Shown here one piece after another: positions 7,700 to 17,557 of a DNA stretch of 35,078 nucleotides. The translations under genes and the position numbers were made by a program. Within the stretch, counting starts at the first letter, position 1, and each line of letters begins with the position of its first letter. Below the pieces are notes generated by a model, which saw only the letters and a program-made list of their open reading frames with translations, did not search any database and was not told the origin of the DNA. Source of the DNA: Candidatus Poribacteria bacterium (GTDB lineage: Bacteria; Poribacteria; WGA-4E; UBA9662); assembly GCA_002729015.1 (NCBI GenBank), contig PBVO01000094.1, positions 34,302 to 69,379 of the forward strand, given 5' to 3'.

Positions 7700-8570
7700 T
7701 CAATCGTTATCGAAACAGGTCTTTTCATTTGTTTGTTTAATGTACTTTTTGTATTGTTCTTCATTGAATTGCCTTGCGCTCGAAGGCTTGATCAAGGAAA
7801 CTACTATAAATGGAGAAAAGGGCACCATCAGTATAGATTGGGGGACAGGAATGGCTCGCCAAGCCGGATCTCATATCGAAATCTATCGCCAAAACCTAGA
7901 AGGTAATACAACTTGGGTTGGCTATGGATTTATTAGAGGTTCTGACTTATCTTTAGCTGACACTTTTGATACTTTTGATGGCTTACCTTTACAGATTGGG
8001 GATGCAGTCAGAATACAGCAACAAAGCAAAATTTGCTCTCGAATTGGACAGACCGTCTACGTTATCGCCTCACCCGATTTGACAAAAAAAATTCAGGCTG
8101 ATCAAGTAATTGAACGCTTGTTTGTCTATCGAGTCAATCGAATCCCTCGTTTTTTGAAAAATCGTTGGTATACGTTCGATTGGCAAGAAAAAGTCTGTGA
8201 CCTGACAAAGCCTAAACTAGTACAAAGATCTAAAATCAAATCGTCTGTTGCATTCGAAACTCCTGCAAAAGGTGATTGGGTATATTCAGAGGATTTACAA
8301 AGTAAAAATCGCTACGATGCTGAACAACGGCTATTCATACTGAGAACCGAAGGTGATAGCGTCTGTATTAGCCGATTCAATCACGCCGTTGTTGGTAAAT
8401 CCTATACGTTACTGAGACGAAAGGGCAAATCTGATGAAGTTGATCCTGATTTTCCTATTTTTCGGATTAAAGTTGATCAGGTTTACAATTATGTCGTTTC
8501 AGGTGTATACGAAAACCCACGGTTACCCAAAAAATTAAGTGTTGGCGATGGTGTCAAAATTATTGATTAA
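7686..8570 (+). CDS. Secreted protein of unknown function, possible FlgT-like small beta domains
   Basis: The 294-residue product has an N-terminal signal peptide (VFSFVCLMYFLYC segment). TTG 7686 is preferred over TTG 7674 because GGAG (7676-7679) is six bases before it, and this start overlaps the end of yvcK by 14 bases, implying translational coupling. Two segments share a pattern of a 'GTISIDWGTG' strand, a hydrophobic strand with IEIYR or LLRRKG, then a 'GDAVRI' or 'GDGVKI' turn. This resembles the small beta-barrel of the FlgT C-terminal domain and related envelope proteins. The match is by eye only. The protein ends within the start region of the metallopeptidase gene, so the two are probably made together. 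Confidence 0.6.
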   Translation: MIFRSQSLSKQVFSFVCLMYFLYCSSLNCLALEGLIKETTINGEKGTISIDWGTGMARQAGSHIEIYRQNLEGNTTWVGYGFIRGSDLSLADTFDTFDGLPLQIGDAVRIQQQSKICSRIGQTVYVIASPDLTKKIQADQVIERLFVYRVNRIPRFLKNRWYTFDWQEKVCDLTKPKLVQRSKIKSSVAFETPAKGDWVYSEDLQSKNRYDAEQRLFILRTEGDSVCISRFNHAVVGKSYTLLRRKGKSDEVDPDFPIFRIKVDQVYNYVVSGVYENPRLPKKLSVGDGVKIID

Positions 8571-10245
8571 CCAACGGTTTCCTTTCTTATTTTTATCTTT
8601 TCTTATACTTACATCAATAATCCCTATAGTTCAAGCAACAGAATGGATTGATGGAACTCATCTATTACCCCGCACTGTTCCAATGGACTTAATCCCATCA
8701 GCTCCAGCTCAGCGAAACCCGCTTCAGATTGGTGATCAGCGTATTTTTTTTGCGGTCAACTTTCGCACCAAGGAACAGTATAATTTGAGAGCGACGCTAC
8801 GCGGTATTGGTGATTTTTGTTATATTTACGTTCAAAACTCGGAGTGGAAACGGACTGTTAGCTCTCGTGCAATAACTAATTTGATACGTAGTTTTGAACG
8901 TTCTACCCCAACTAACCCGAATAAAGGTATATACCAAATCCAAACCAAAATATTTGGTGAGCCACCAGATAGAGATGGGGACGAACGTATTTTTTTATTA
9001 CTTCTCGATATTCCAAGTGATGCTCGTGGACAAGTCGTAGCTGGTTACTTTAGCGATATTGATCAGCAGAGAGGACAACTAAGAGACCCACAAACAGGGA
9101 AATTGTATAACAGTAATGAGTTAGATTTGATCTACCTGGATACGAATCCCATTTCAGCGGGTGGGCCTGATAGCTTAACTGTCTTAGCCCACGAATTCCA
9201 ACATTTAATTCATTGGAAAAATGATCGACGTGAGACTGTCTGGGTAAACGAAAGTCTATCAGAATTTGCAATGTTTATATGTGGTTTTCCACCACTCGAC
9301 CATCTGTCAAATTTTGAATCTAACCCAGAGATATCTTTGATTGATTGGGATCGTGATAGCGCGTACTTGCTAGCTAGTTATGGTGCAGCATACTTGTGGT
9401 CTCTTTATCTTTATGAGCATCATGGCAAGGAACAAATAATAACTACCATTGCTCGGAGCAGATTTTCAGGGATTTCTGGTATTAATCAAGCCTTACGAAC
9501 CTTGGGGTCAAAGGAAACCTTTCAAACTGTGTATGCTGACTGGAAAATCGCTAATTTAGTTGATGATTTGGATTTTGGAGACGGGAAATATGGTTATAGA
9601 AACGCAAATCCGAAAATTCGAGTTAGTAAAAAACACCAATTTTACCCAGTGCAAAGTGGGCGTCAATTGCTTAAAAGCTATTCTGTTAATTATATTTCAT
9701 TTGCTCAATCCTCCGGAGAAAAATCACTCGCTCTGTCCGTGGAAACGGATGGGAAGTATAGCTATGACGTAAGAGTAATAACTAAAAAACGGGGCGACTT
9801 AGTGGATATTATCAAGTTGCCTATTGAAACTTTAGCTGGGAAAACTATACCAAATTTTGGTCGGCGAGTTGATGAAGTGATTTTGGTGCCTAGCTTGTCA
9901 TCTGAGGCTCATCTGCTCGGAATTGGAAAATCAACTTATAGATACAATGCTAGTTTGCAGGATCAAGTTGATTTTAAAATTTTTGTGATAAATAATCCTA
10001 TACATCGCCGTTATTGGGAAATTTTAGCAATACCTAGTCAGCTTTCCGACTCACCAGCTATTACTATTCGCTCTGGAAATGATACTTTGATTTCTTCTTT
10101 ACCAATTCCTCTTGTTTCTGAACAAGCCTTCTTTGCTTACTCTTTTTATCTTCCACTAACAACAGAAGCGAAATCAGTCGAATGGTTCGTATCTTTTTTG
10201 GATACTCAAGTGGCCTCAGGCAAATTACCAAGCCTTCCTGATTAG
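8548..10245 (+). CDS. Secreted zinc metallopeptidase (HExxH, M6/M30-like)
   Basis: The roughly 565-residue exported protein has a signal peptide (FPFLFLSFLILTSIIP, cleavage likely after VQA). The catalytic zinc site is HEFQHLIHW (His at 9190-9192), followed 15 residues later by WVNESLSEF, whose Glu residues are the likely third ligand. The spacing and the FQH variant recall the hyicolysin (M30) and immune-inhibitor-A (M6) groups. An N-terminal beta domain (IFFAVNF...LRATLRG) precedes the protease domain, and about 200 beta-rich residues follow it. Start choice: ATG 8548 gives a normal signal peptide; GTG 8539 is also in frame; neither has a clear ribosome-binding site. The gene overlaps its upstream neighbour by about 23 bases. 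The substrate is unknown. Confidence 0.75.
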   Translation: MVSKLLINQRFPFLFLSFLILTSIIPIVQATEWIDGTHLLPRTVPMDLIPSAPAQRNPLQIGDQRIFFAVNFRTKEQYNLRATLRGIGDFCYIYVQNSEWKRTVSSRAITNLIRSFERSTPTNPNKGIYQIQTKIFGEPPDRDGDERIFLLLLDIPSDARGQVVAGYFSDIDQQRGQLRDPQTGKLYNSNELDLIYLDTNPISAGGPDSLTVLAHEFQHLIHWKNDRRETVWVNESLSEFAMFICGFPPLDHLSNFESNPEISLIDWDRDSAYLLASYGAAYLWSLYLYEHHGKEQIITTIARSRFSGISGINQALRTLGSKETFQTVYADWKIANLVDDLDFGDGKYGYRNANPKIRVSKKHQFYPVQSGRQLLKSYSVNYISFAQSSGEKSLALSVETDGKYSYDVRVITKKRGDLVDIIKLPIETLAGKTIPNFGRRVDEVILVPSLSSEAHLLGIGKSTYRYNASLQDQVDFKIFVINNPIHRRYWEILAIPSQLSDSPAITIRSGNDTLISSLPIPLVSEQAFFAYSFYLPLTTEAKSVEWFVSFLDTQVASGKLPSLPD

Positions 10246-10360
10246 CCGGTGGATCCGAAAATCAATGATCTTGACTCATATGACCGAAATAAGTTAACAC
10301 TTATTGCTGCAATCCAACACCTTAGACTTGAATGAATTTGATAAGGACTTTTCAAAACTC

Positions 10361-13300
10361 ATGACTTTCCAAGAAATTATCTCTCAGTTACAACAGTTTT
10401 GGGCCAACCAAGGTTGTCTTATCCAGCAGCCTTGTGATATTGAAGTGGGAGCTGGCACTTTTAATCCCGCTACTTTTTTGCGTTGTCTTGGACCAGAGCC
10501 ATGGCAAGTTGCCTACGTCGAACCGTGCCGTAGACCAACTGACGGTCGCTATGGTGAAAACCCTTTCCGATGGGGTGCTTATTATCAGTACCAAGTTTTG
10601 CTGAAACCTGCGCCAACGGATGTTCAATACTTGTACTTGGAAAGTTTGAGGAATTTAGGTATTGACCCACGTAAGCATGACTTTCGATTCGTAGAAGATG
10701 ACTGGGAATCGCCCACCTTGGGTGCCTCTGGCTTAGGGTGGGAAGTTTGGTGGAACGGTGCTGAAATTACTCAATTTACCTACTTTCAACAAATGGGAAG
10801 TTTGGAATTGAAACCAATTTCTGCTGAATTAACCTATGGTTTGGAACGTATTGCTCTTTACCTACAAGACGTATCTTCATTCCATGAAATTCAGTGGAAT
10901 AAACGATTGAAGTATGGAGATGTCCACTATGAAGCCGAGGTGGAATATTCGAAATATAATTTTGATTATGCTAATACTTCAATGTTGCTAAGCCTTTTTG
11001 ATACTTATGAAGCCGAGGCATTTTCCTGCTTGGATAAAGACTTAATTTCACCTGCAACCGATTATGTTCTAAAATCGTCTCACACCTTTAATTTACTGGA
11101 TGCCCGAGGCGTGATTAGTGTCACAGAGCGAGTTGGTTATATAGAGCGGGTACGTCGGCTTGCTCAGAAAACGGCTCGGGCTTATGTCGCACAGCGTCAG
11201 GATCTAAACCACCCGTTACTCGTTTCTCCTGATCCAGTTACCATTGACGCTGGCATTGAAATTTCAACGAATGAAATCGTGCCTAATGATTCAAGCAAGC
11301 AAAGTGATTTTTTGCTTGAAATAGGTACTGAGGAAATCCCCGCTAGTTATATTCAGCCAGCTCTGGAACAGTTGACTCATTTAGTTCAATCAACCTTGGC
11401 TGAAAACCGATTGTCGTTTGAGAATCTGAAAGTGTTTGCTACACCAAGGAGACTGACACTTTCAATCAAAAGTGTTGACCTTTCTCAAGCTGACCAAGAA
11501 ACTGAGATGATTGGCCCTCCTGTGAAAGCGGCCTTTGACGATGAGGGAAATCCAACAATCGCAGCTATTGGGTTTGCTAAATCAAATGGGATCTCAGTAG
11601 AATCCTTGCAAACAATCACAACCAACCGTGGTGAATACGTTTCTGCAACTAAATCAGAAATAGGCCGAAAAACGTTTGAAATCTTGACAGAGTTGGTACC
11701 AGATTGGATTCATAGACTCAATTTCCCAAAAACTATGCGGTGGGACAATTCACGTTTTGCTCGACCAATCCGTTGGTTAGTAGTGCTGCTAGGTAAAGAT
11801 ATTATACCTGTTAAGCTAGACCGCTTAACTGCTAGTCGTCTTACTTACGGTCATCGATCGCTCAACCCAGAACCAATAAAATTATTATCATCTGACCTGA
11901 ATTCATACATTGAAGAACTTCGTATTGCCAATGTTCTTGTTGATCAAACTCAGCGTCACGCTGAGATACAAAAGAAAGTTGAACTGATTTTAGCTGGAGA
12001 GAAATGTTCAACCATACTCGACCAAGAACTACTAACGGAAATAAACTACTTGGTTGAAAACCCACAAGCTATAGTAGGTACTTTTGATTCAGAGCACTTG
12101 GAATTACCTATTGAAGTACTAACAACATACATGAAAAAGCATCAACGGTATTTTCCCATGTTAAAAGAAGACGGGACACCGATTGCTAAATTCATCACCA
12201 TTTCCAACGGCTCCGAAGGTAATCCGTCCGTCATTCGTCAGGGAAATGAACGCGTTTTACGATCTAGGCTAGAAGATGCTACATTCTATTACACAGAAGA
12301 TCGAAAATCCACTTTAGCAGATAAAGCTAATCAACTCAAAAATGTTATATTTCAGGTCCAACTTGGATCATTATATCAAAAGTCAGAACGTCTACAAAAA
12401 GTGGCTAACTCTATAGTCCAGCAATTAGATGATGTAAGCTTAAATGAAAAAAAATCCATCCAAAGAACCGCAGAGCTATGTAAGACCGACTTAACAACTC
12501 AGATGGTGATTGGTTTTCCTTCTTTGCAGGGAACGATGGGAAAATATTATGCCTTAGCTAGCGGAGAGTCAAATGATGTTGCTCAGGCTATTGAACAACA
12601 CTATCGACCAATTTCTGCCGAAGGTATTCTACCTGAATCTCGAATTGGGATGGTTGTTTCAATTGCTGATAAGATGGATACAATCGTGGGCTACTTTGGT
12701 ATTGATGAACGACCCACAAGTTCTCAGGACCCTTATTCACTGCGAAGACAAGCTATTGGAGTCTTACGGATTTTACGGAACTATCAGTTACCAATAGATT
12801 TGCATTCTATAATTGATCACTCTGTGGAAAGTTACCTCGACAATGGGATTGAACTCATGGGAGATACCAAAGTCGCAGTTGCTGATTTTCTGAAAGGAAG
12901 ATTCCAAGTCCTATTACAAGATCAAGGTTTTGCTCACGATGAAGTCAATGCGACCCTATCTGTTCTTGATACGAATCACAAATTCGATGTCAGCGATGTG
13001 GAGAAGAGAGCAAAGCTTATACAGGTCTTTCGTAAACGAGATGACTTTGATCAGGTATATTCATCACTTAATAGAGTGTTGCGTATTCTGCCTAATCAGC
13101 CCTTTTCAGTTTCCAGTCAAGAAATTAAATCCCAACTTTTTCAGGAAGAAGCTGAACATAAACTTGGTAGTTTATATCTTGGTTTTTCTAAAAAAATGGC
13201 TGACTTGAACGAAATAGGTCAGTATGATAAACTGCTAGACAATTTGGCAGAGCTAGCCCCAGCAATTGATCACTTTTTTGATCAAGTCTTAATCATGACG

Positions 13301-13414
13301 GATGACTCAGAGATAAAAGCCAATCGATTAGCTTTATTATCGGAAATTGCTGACTACGTTTACGCTATTTGTGACTTAAGAGAGCTCGTCATTGCACCCA
13401 AGAGCTCATCTTAA
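10361..13414 (+). CDS. glyQS: Glycyl-tRNA synthetase, alpha and beta chains fused
   Basis: This is a bacterial-type (heterotetrameric) glycyl-tRNA synthetase made as one chain of about 1017 residues. The first 290 or so are the GlyQ catalytic subunit, with [54 protein letters not shown] and [11 protein letters not shown] short linker around bases 11200-11300 leads into GlyS, beginning [12 protein letters not shown], with [24 protein letters not shown], the HD-like region and the C-terminal anticodon-binding part. The fused form is known from Chlamydiae and plant organelles. I prefer ATG 10361 (MTFQEII, as in GlyQ; AAGGA 13 bases upstream) to the longer TTG 10304 frame. A TTGACT at 10271-10276 could be a -35 element, but the matching -10 (TTAACA) is poor. 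Confidence 0.95.
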   Translation: MTFQEIISQLQQFWANQGCLIQQPCDIEVGAGTFNPATFLRCLGPEPWQVAYVEPCRRPTDGRYGENPFRWGAYYQYQVLLKPAPTDVQYLYLESLRNLGIDPRKHDFRFVEDDWESPTLGASGLGWEVWWNGAEITQFTYFQQMGSLELKPISAELTYGLERIALYLQDVSSFHEIQWNKRLKYGDVHYEAEVEYSKYNFDYANTSMLLSLFDTYEAEAFSCLDKDLISPATDYVLKSSHTFNLLDARGVISVTERVGYIERVRRLAQKTARAYVAQRQDLNHPLLVSPDPVTIDAGIEISTNEIVPNDSSKQSDFLLEIGTEEIPASYIQPALEQLTHLVQSTLAENRLSFENLKVFATPRRLTLSIKSVDLSQADQETEMIGPPVKAAFDDEGNPTIAAIGFAKSNGISVESLQTITTNRGEYVSATKSEIGRKTFEILTELVPDWIHRLNFPKTMRWDNSRFARPIRWLVVLLGKDIIPVKLDRLTASRLTYGHRSLNPEPIKLLSSDLNSYIEELRIANVLVDQTQRHAEIQKKVELILAGEKCSTILDQELLTEINYLVENPQAIVGTFDSEHLELPIEVLTTYMKKHQRYFPMLKEDGTPIAKFITISNGSEGNPSVIRQGNERVLRSRLEDATFYYTEDRKSTLADKANQLKNVIFQVQLGSLYQKSERLQKVANSIVQQLDDVSLNEKKSIQRTAELCKTDLTTQMVIGFPSLQGTMGKYYALASGESNDVAQAIEQHYRPISAEGILPESRIGMVVSIADKMDTIVGYFGIDERPTSSQDPYSLRRQAIGVLRILRNYQLPIDLHSIIDHSVESYLDNGIELMGDTKVAVADFLKGRFQVLLQDQGFAHDEVNATLSVLDTNHKFDVSDVEKRAKLIQVFRKRDDFDQVYSSLNRVLRILPNQPFSVSSQEIKSQLFQEEAEHKLGSLYLGFSKKMADLNEIGQYDKLLDNLAELAPAIDHFFDQVLIMTDDSEIKANRLALLSEIADYVYAICDLRELVIAPKSSS

Positions 13415-13499
13415 AATCTGAAAAATCTGATTGTCTTTATGTGGGTAGGTTGTTGTGTGTTTTCGGGTGTTTCAGAAACTTAAAAAAAGAGGACTTGCA

Positions 13500-16400
13500 T
13501 TGAAATCATATGGTTTGTTGAGTATTTTTTGCATTAGTTTTCTTGTCGTCAGTTGTAGTACTGATAAAGAAAATCAAGATATTTTAGTTGCCAGAAAATC
13601 CATTGTCACCGTCAATAATAGCAGTAAAGAACAAGTAGATTATTCAAATGCGAAGAAAGCTGTAGAGTCAGCCCTAGCTTCTGTGCCTGATTCGGTAGAA
13701 GCTATGTGTTTAAAAGAGATACTTTCGCTCCACTCTGAAAGTAGTTGGACAAAGGATATTGATCGCTGGAAAAGCACTATTATCTTAGTCCAAAAAATGT
13801 TATCACCACTGGAAACTGGCCTGCAACAATTGCAAGTAGTTGAGGACCCTGATTCAGACCAGCTAGATCTTTTAGACTTATTGATTCATAGTCGGAACTC
13901 AGTTTATAGCTTAATCGCTTATGGTTTGTCGGATTTATTTTCTGGAGATATCGATAATGGTGGAAACGTAAAGATTGATTCATCAATTTTGCGCTCACTG
14001 TTGGAAGCACAAAGATGCTACAACTACCAAGCCAAGAGATTAGCTTTTGAGACTATAAATCAATTTGGTATGAGAGTTAAAACACAGCTTCTAGATATTT
14101 TATCTATGCCAATCTCACCCGAAGTTCGACAATATGCTATCTCACACCTTGCCAATCTCGCGGATGAATCACTGGTCGAAACTTACACACAAATTTTAGC
14201 AAATAAGCAGGAAACGAATCAGGTCCTCTATTCTACTGTCGTGGCGTTGGAGAAAATTGGCTCAAAGAAAGTTATACCGGCGCTTAAGGCTGCGACTAGA
14301 TCTAACTCGGCAATTGTGAGAATGCACGCCGCTAAGCTTGTACATAGACTAAATTCCAGCACTGCTGTAGTAGATTTGATGTATCTACTTGCTGATAGCG
14401 ACAGTTATGTTAAATCGACCGCGATCTCTGCTTTAAATCAAATTGGCCAACCTGCAATGCCGAATCTCGTACAAACACTAGACCAAAATGGGGAAAATAT
14501 TGTTGGTTCATCGTTTGGAGAACATCAATTCATTGCCAATGCCTTCATTGATAATACTCGAACGGCCAATCGGAGAAGTGCTGTACAACGATCTACTTTA
14601 CAGATTCTTGGAGACTTGAAAATCGAGAATACTGTTAAAATATTGATTCAGTTATTAGCTAATGACGAGCTAAAGGCTTCCGCGCGGAATGCACTAATTA
14701 AGATGGGAGGTAAGGTCGTACCCCAGCTAATACAAACCTGTCAAAACATGGATGCAAGTGTTTCAGTAAGAGTTGAGTCTGCCAGAGCCTTGCTCAGCAT
14801 GGGGGATTTGAGAGCAACTGAGCCTCTCATCGACTTACTTCTAGATTTGAATACCCCAAAGGAAATACAAGGGATTTCTGCTCAGTTTATGGGTAATACC
14901 TTGTCACGAGGTAAAGACTTGAGAGCTGTCAAGGCATTGGGTTATGCACTTGAGCTGGATGATTCAACTGCAATCCAAGCAGCATCTGCTCTGGGGAAAT
15001 TGAAAATTAAAGATAATGGTCTTGTGAATAAACAGCTAATCCGTATTGCTGAGAATACTCGAGGTGCTAGGGACGCTGTACGAAAGGCTACTATCGATGC
15101 TATAGGAGAATTGGGGTTGACCGAAGCTATCCAGCCTTTATTAAGGTTATCTCTGAGTGATACTACAAGTCTCGAAATCCGAAAATCATCAGTCTTAGCC
15201 TTAGGCAAAATAGAAAATAACGTCAGTGATTCATCATCTGTCATCGCAATGTTATGGGGATTGAGCACTCGATTTGATGATCCCAATAAACTACGACGGC
15301 ATATGAAACGAAAGTATAAAACTTACGCTCGTCTGAGTGAGTCTGTTGATAAATTAGGGGTAGAGTGGTTACCAAATAGCGAACATTTTAGAAAACCACA
15401 ATACGAATCCTGGGGAAAAATTAAGCCAGTCCCAAGTCTAATACGGAGTGAAATCGCAGTTACACTAGGCAAGATTGGGAAAAAAGTCGAGAAAACAGCG
15501 ATTGGCCAAAATATAGTTGCTGAACTAATTGGGTCTTTACATCACAAGACTGGAGATGAACGTGCCACTGTTCGGGCAAATTCCGCAGCTTCCCTTGGTG
15601 TTATTGGGGAAAATCGGGGGAATCAAAAAGAACAAATTGTCAAAGCCTTAACACAGGCCCTCGAAGAAGACAGACAAGGCTTAGTTAGACAAGCGGCAGC
15701 CACAGCCCTTGGAAAAGTAGATAAAAGTGAAAGGGTAACTAAGGTTCTAGTTAAAGCACTAAACGAAGATGAATTCGAGAGTACTCGAACCAATGTCGTC
15801 AAGGCTTTAGCTACTTTTGGCCAAGCAACTTCTGCTGACCAAGAATTAGTGAAGGTTTTGAAAAAAGGGATAGGATCTTTTGAAGATGATGAAAAAGAGG
15901 TCGCTTCAATTCAGTCAGCAGTGATGGATGCACTTGTTCAAGACGGAGTAGATAAAACTGCTTTAGAATTGTCAAAAGCCAACGACAGTTCTGCAGCAAA
16001 TGCCGATACATGGGTTAAGTGGGCCATTATTTCTACTCTCGGACGATTAAAAAATCCCAATGGATTTGCGGCGGTCTTAAAGGAAACTCGAAATGCCAAT
16101 TATCGAATTCGAAAAACGGCCGTTTCACTGATTGGTAACTTCAATAATCGAGATGCTGTGGATCGGCTACTGGAAATCGCAAATTCTAATGATGAGTCAA
16201 AAACAATTCGTGCTAATGCTATACGTTCACTTGGAAAACTACGCTACGAAGGATCAGTCGGAAAAATATTGGAGATTCTCCAGGCTAACGACGTTGAAAC
16301 AGAAATTAAGGAAGCATCAATTTTTGCTCTCCAATCCATGAAAATTAGAAGGGCTGTTACACCTATTTTATCTCTGATTAACGATATGCAATCTCCTTCG

Positions 16401-17366
16401 GAACTTCGTTTGGCCGGGGTAAAAGCCATCGGTTTTTTGGGGGATTCATCTGATGAATCCGTGGTCAATACACTATCGTCAATTTTTCAAAATGAAACTG
16501 GGGAAATCTACGAAACTGCGATCAGCGTTATAGGAAAGGTTGGTCTCGTCCAGTTTTCTGACGATTTCTTATCGATAGTGGCTGATCGTGGAGCAACACC
16601 ACATGCTCGACAAAATGCAGCTCTGTCCTTATCTGAATTTGGAGTTGCAAAAACTTCTCTACTGCTGGAGGAGCGGTTGATTGATTCGACTGAATATTTC
16701 ATTGAGACTGATATAGATTTAGTTCGGCGAAACTACACTTGGGAAGCCTTCGTGAACGCAGCCCAATCTTTTGAGCTCTCTGATAAGATTGATGAATGGA
16801 TGATACGACGAATAGACGACAGTTGGGAAAGTTCCAAGATTCGTGATTATTCTATCTTGGCTCTCGGCCGTTCAAAAAGTAAATCTTCGGCCAACAAATT
16901 GGGTGACTTACTAAAAAACAACAATCTCTCTGCTATGTTGGCGGTTGGTCGTTCTGGTAAAAAAGAGTTTTTGCCACTTTTGATCGAAAAAATAGATGTC
17001 AACCAAGACAAGGCGATTCGGCGAAAATCAATAGAAGCCGTCGGTTTGTTGGGGGATAATAAGTCGTTACCTAACTTAATCAGCCTACTGGATGATACTG
17101 ATGCTGAAATTAGGCAGGATGTCATTAATGCACTCTCCAACATCAAAGACCCTTCAGTAATACCATCTTTAGCTAGACGTATCAGTATCGAGGAACAAGC
17201 TAGTGTTAAAGCTGTTCTGGTTGTCGCACTGGCTAACTTGGGTGCTACGCAAAGTGTTTCATCTATCGAGCCATTGCTTCAAACTGAGAATGCCGACTTA
17301 TATTTTCAAGTTGCTCAATCTCTGTATCAGATAACCGGTAATTCCCACGGTTATGGATGGGAATAA
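13500..17366 (+). CDS. Giant HEAT-repeat lipoprotein
   Basis: The 1288-residue protein begins with a lipoprotein signal (LLSIFCISFLVVSC, lipid-anchored Cys19 with Ser at +2, compatible with outer-membrane sorting). I chose TTG 13500 over GTG 13455 because AGAGGA (13488-13493) is six bases upstream and the signal peptide then has normal length. After an N-terminal helical region of about 150 residues, most of the chain consists of HEAT / PBS-lyase-like repeats of about 30 residues, with recurring 'VR..A..ALG.IG' cores such as VRQAAATALGKV and IRRKSIEAVGLLG. A non-repeat insert near 15250-15430 (lysine/arginine-rich, RRHMKRKYKTYARL) interrupts them. Such solenoids are protein-binding scaffolds and no enzyme motif is seen. 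The partner is unknown; smc follows downstream but the protein should be extracytoplasmic. Confidence 0.8.
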   Translation: MKSYGLLSIFCISFLVVSCSTDKENQDILVARKSIVTVNNSSKEQVDYSNAKKAVESALASVPDSVEAMCLKEILSLHSESSWTKDIDRWKSTIILVQKMLSPLETGLQQLQVVEDPDSDQLDLLDLLIHSRNSVYSLIAYGLSDLFSGDIDNGGNVKIDSSILRSLLEAQRCYNYQAKRLAFETINQFGMRVKTQLLDILSMPISPEVRQYAISHLANLADESLVETYTQILANKQETNQVLYSTVVALEKIGSKKVIPALKAATRSNSAIVRMHAAKLVHRLNSSTAVVDLMYLLADSDSYVKSTAISALNQIGQPAMPNLVQTLDQNGENIVGSSFGEHQFIANAFIDNTRTANRRSAVQRSTLQILGDLKIENTVKILIQLLANDELKASARNALIKMGGKVVPQLIQTCQNMDASVSVRVESARALLSMGDLRATEPLIDLLLDLNTPKEIQGISAQFMGNTLSRGKDLRAVKALGYALELDDSTAIQAASALGKLKIKDNGLVNKQLIRIAENTRGARDAVRKATIDAIGELGLTEAIQPLLRLSLSDTTSLEIRKSSVLALGKIENNVSDSSSVIAMLWGLSTRFDDPNKLRRHMKRKYKTYARLSESVDKLGVEWLPNSEHFRKPQYESWGKIKPVPSLIRSEIAVTLGKIGKKVEKTAIGQNIVAELIGSLHHKTGDERATVRANSAASLGVIGENRGNQKEQIVKALTQALEEDRQGLVRQAAATALGKVDKSERVTKVLVKALNEDEFESTRTNVVKALATFGQATSADQELVKVLKKGIGSFEDDEKEVASIQSAVMDALVQDGVDKTALELSKANDSSAANADTWVKWAIISTLGRLKNPNGFAAVLKETRNANYRIRKTAVSLIGNFNNRDAVDRLLEIANSNDESKTIRANAIRSLGKLRYEGSVGKILEILQANDVETEIKEASIFALQSMKIRRAVTPILSLINDMQSPSELRLAGVKAIGFLGDSSDESVVNTLSSIFQNETGEIYETAISVIGKVGLVQFSDDFLSIVADRGATPHARQNAALSLSEFGVAKTSLLLEERLIDSTEYFIETDIDLVRRNYTWEAFVNAAQSFELSDKIDEWMIRRIDDSWESSKIRDYSILALGRSKSKSSANKLGDLLKNNNLSAMLAVGRSGKKEFLPLLIEKIDVNQDKAIRRKSIEAVGLLGDNKSLPNLISLLDDTDAEIRQDVINALSNIKDPSVIPSLARRISIEEQASVKAVLVVALANLGATQSVSSIEPLLQTENADLYFQVAQSLYQITGNSHGYGWE

Positions 17367-17398
17367 TATTTACTTCCCAAGAATTAAACCCATTCTTG
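17341..17398 (+). promoter_or_regulatory. Mutually exclusive hairpins at the 3' end of the HEAT gene
   Basis: Three complementary segments alternate. ATTCCCA (17341-17347) pairs perfectly with TGGGAAT (17358-17364). The same TGGGAA (17358-17363) also pairs with TTCCCA (17374-17379). That last segment overlaps CAAGAAT (17378-17384), which pairs perfectly with ATTCTTG (17392-17398). So stem 1 plus stem 3 competes with stem 2, the layout of an attenuator or antiterminator. No T-run follows directly. The first two segments lie in the last codons of the HEAT gene, so chance is possible. Confidence 0.35.
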
Positions 17399-17423
17399 CT
17401 GAGAAATCAACCGATATTTCCTG

Positions 17424-17470
17424 CGTTTCAACCTCTTCTCCTAGTTTTTAGTGAAACGATTTTTCTCTTT
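17424..17470 (+). terminator. Weak intrinsic-terminator-like hairpin upstream of smc
   Basis: CGTTTCA (17424-17430) is complementary to TGAAACG (17452-17458), and a T-rich run (ATTTTTCTCTTT, 17459-17470) follows at once. The 21-base loop is long and the stem low in G+C, so efficiency would be modest. It would end transcripts of the HEAT lipoprotein gene before smc. Confidence 0.35.
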
Positions 17471-17557
17471 GCTTCGTTGCATAGGTGGCTCTGCTTGTTC
17501 CAATTGAACGGATCCGGCTCAGTCATGTAATTCAACTTGTTTAAGGAGTGGTTAAGG

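Noticed and set aside
10373..10388. AAATTATCTC string matching one arm of the 2475 repeat
   Set aside because: It lies in conserved glyQS codons (EIIS) and has no partner arm; chance match.
14942..15286. 114-codon open frame on the minus strand inside the HEAT-repeat gene
   Set aside because: It is a shadow of the repetitive coding sequence on the + strand, with no supporting motif or ribosome-binding site.
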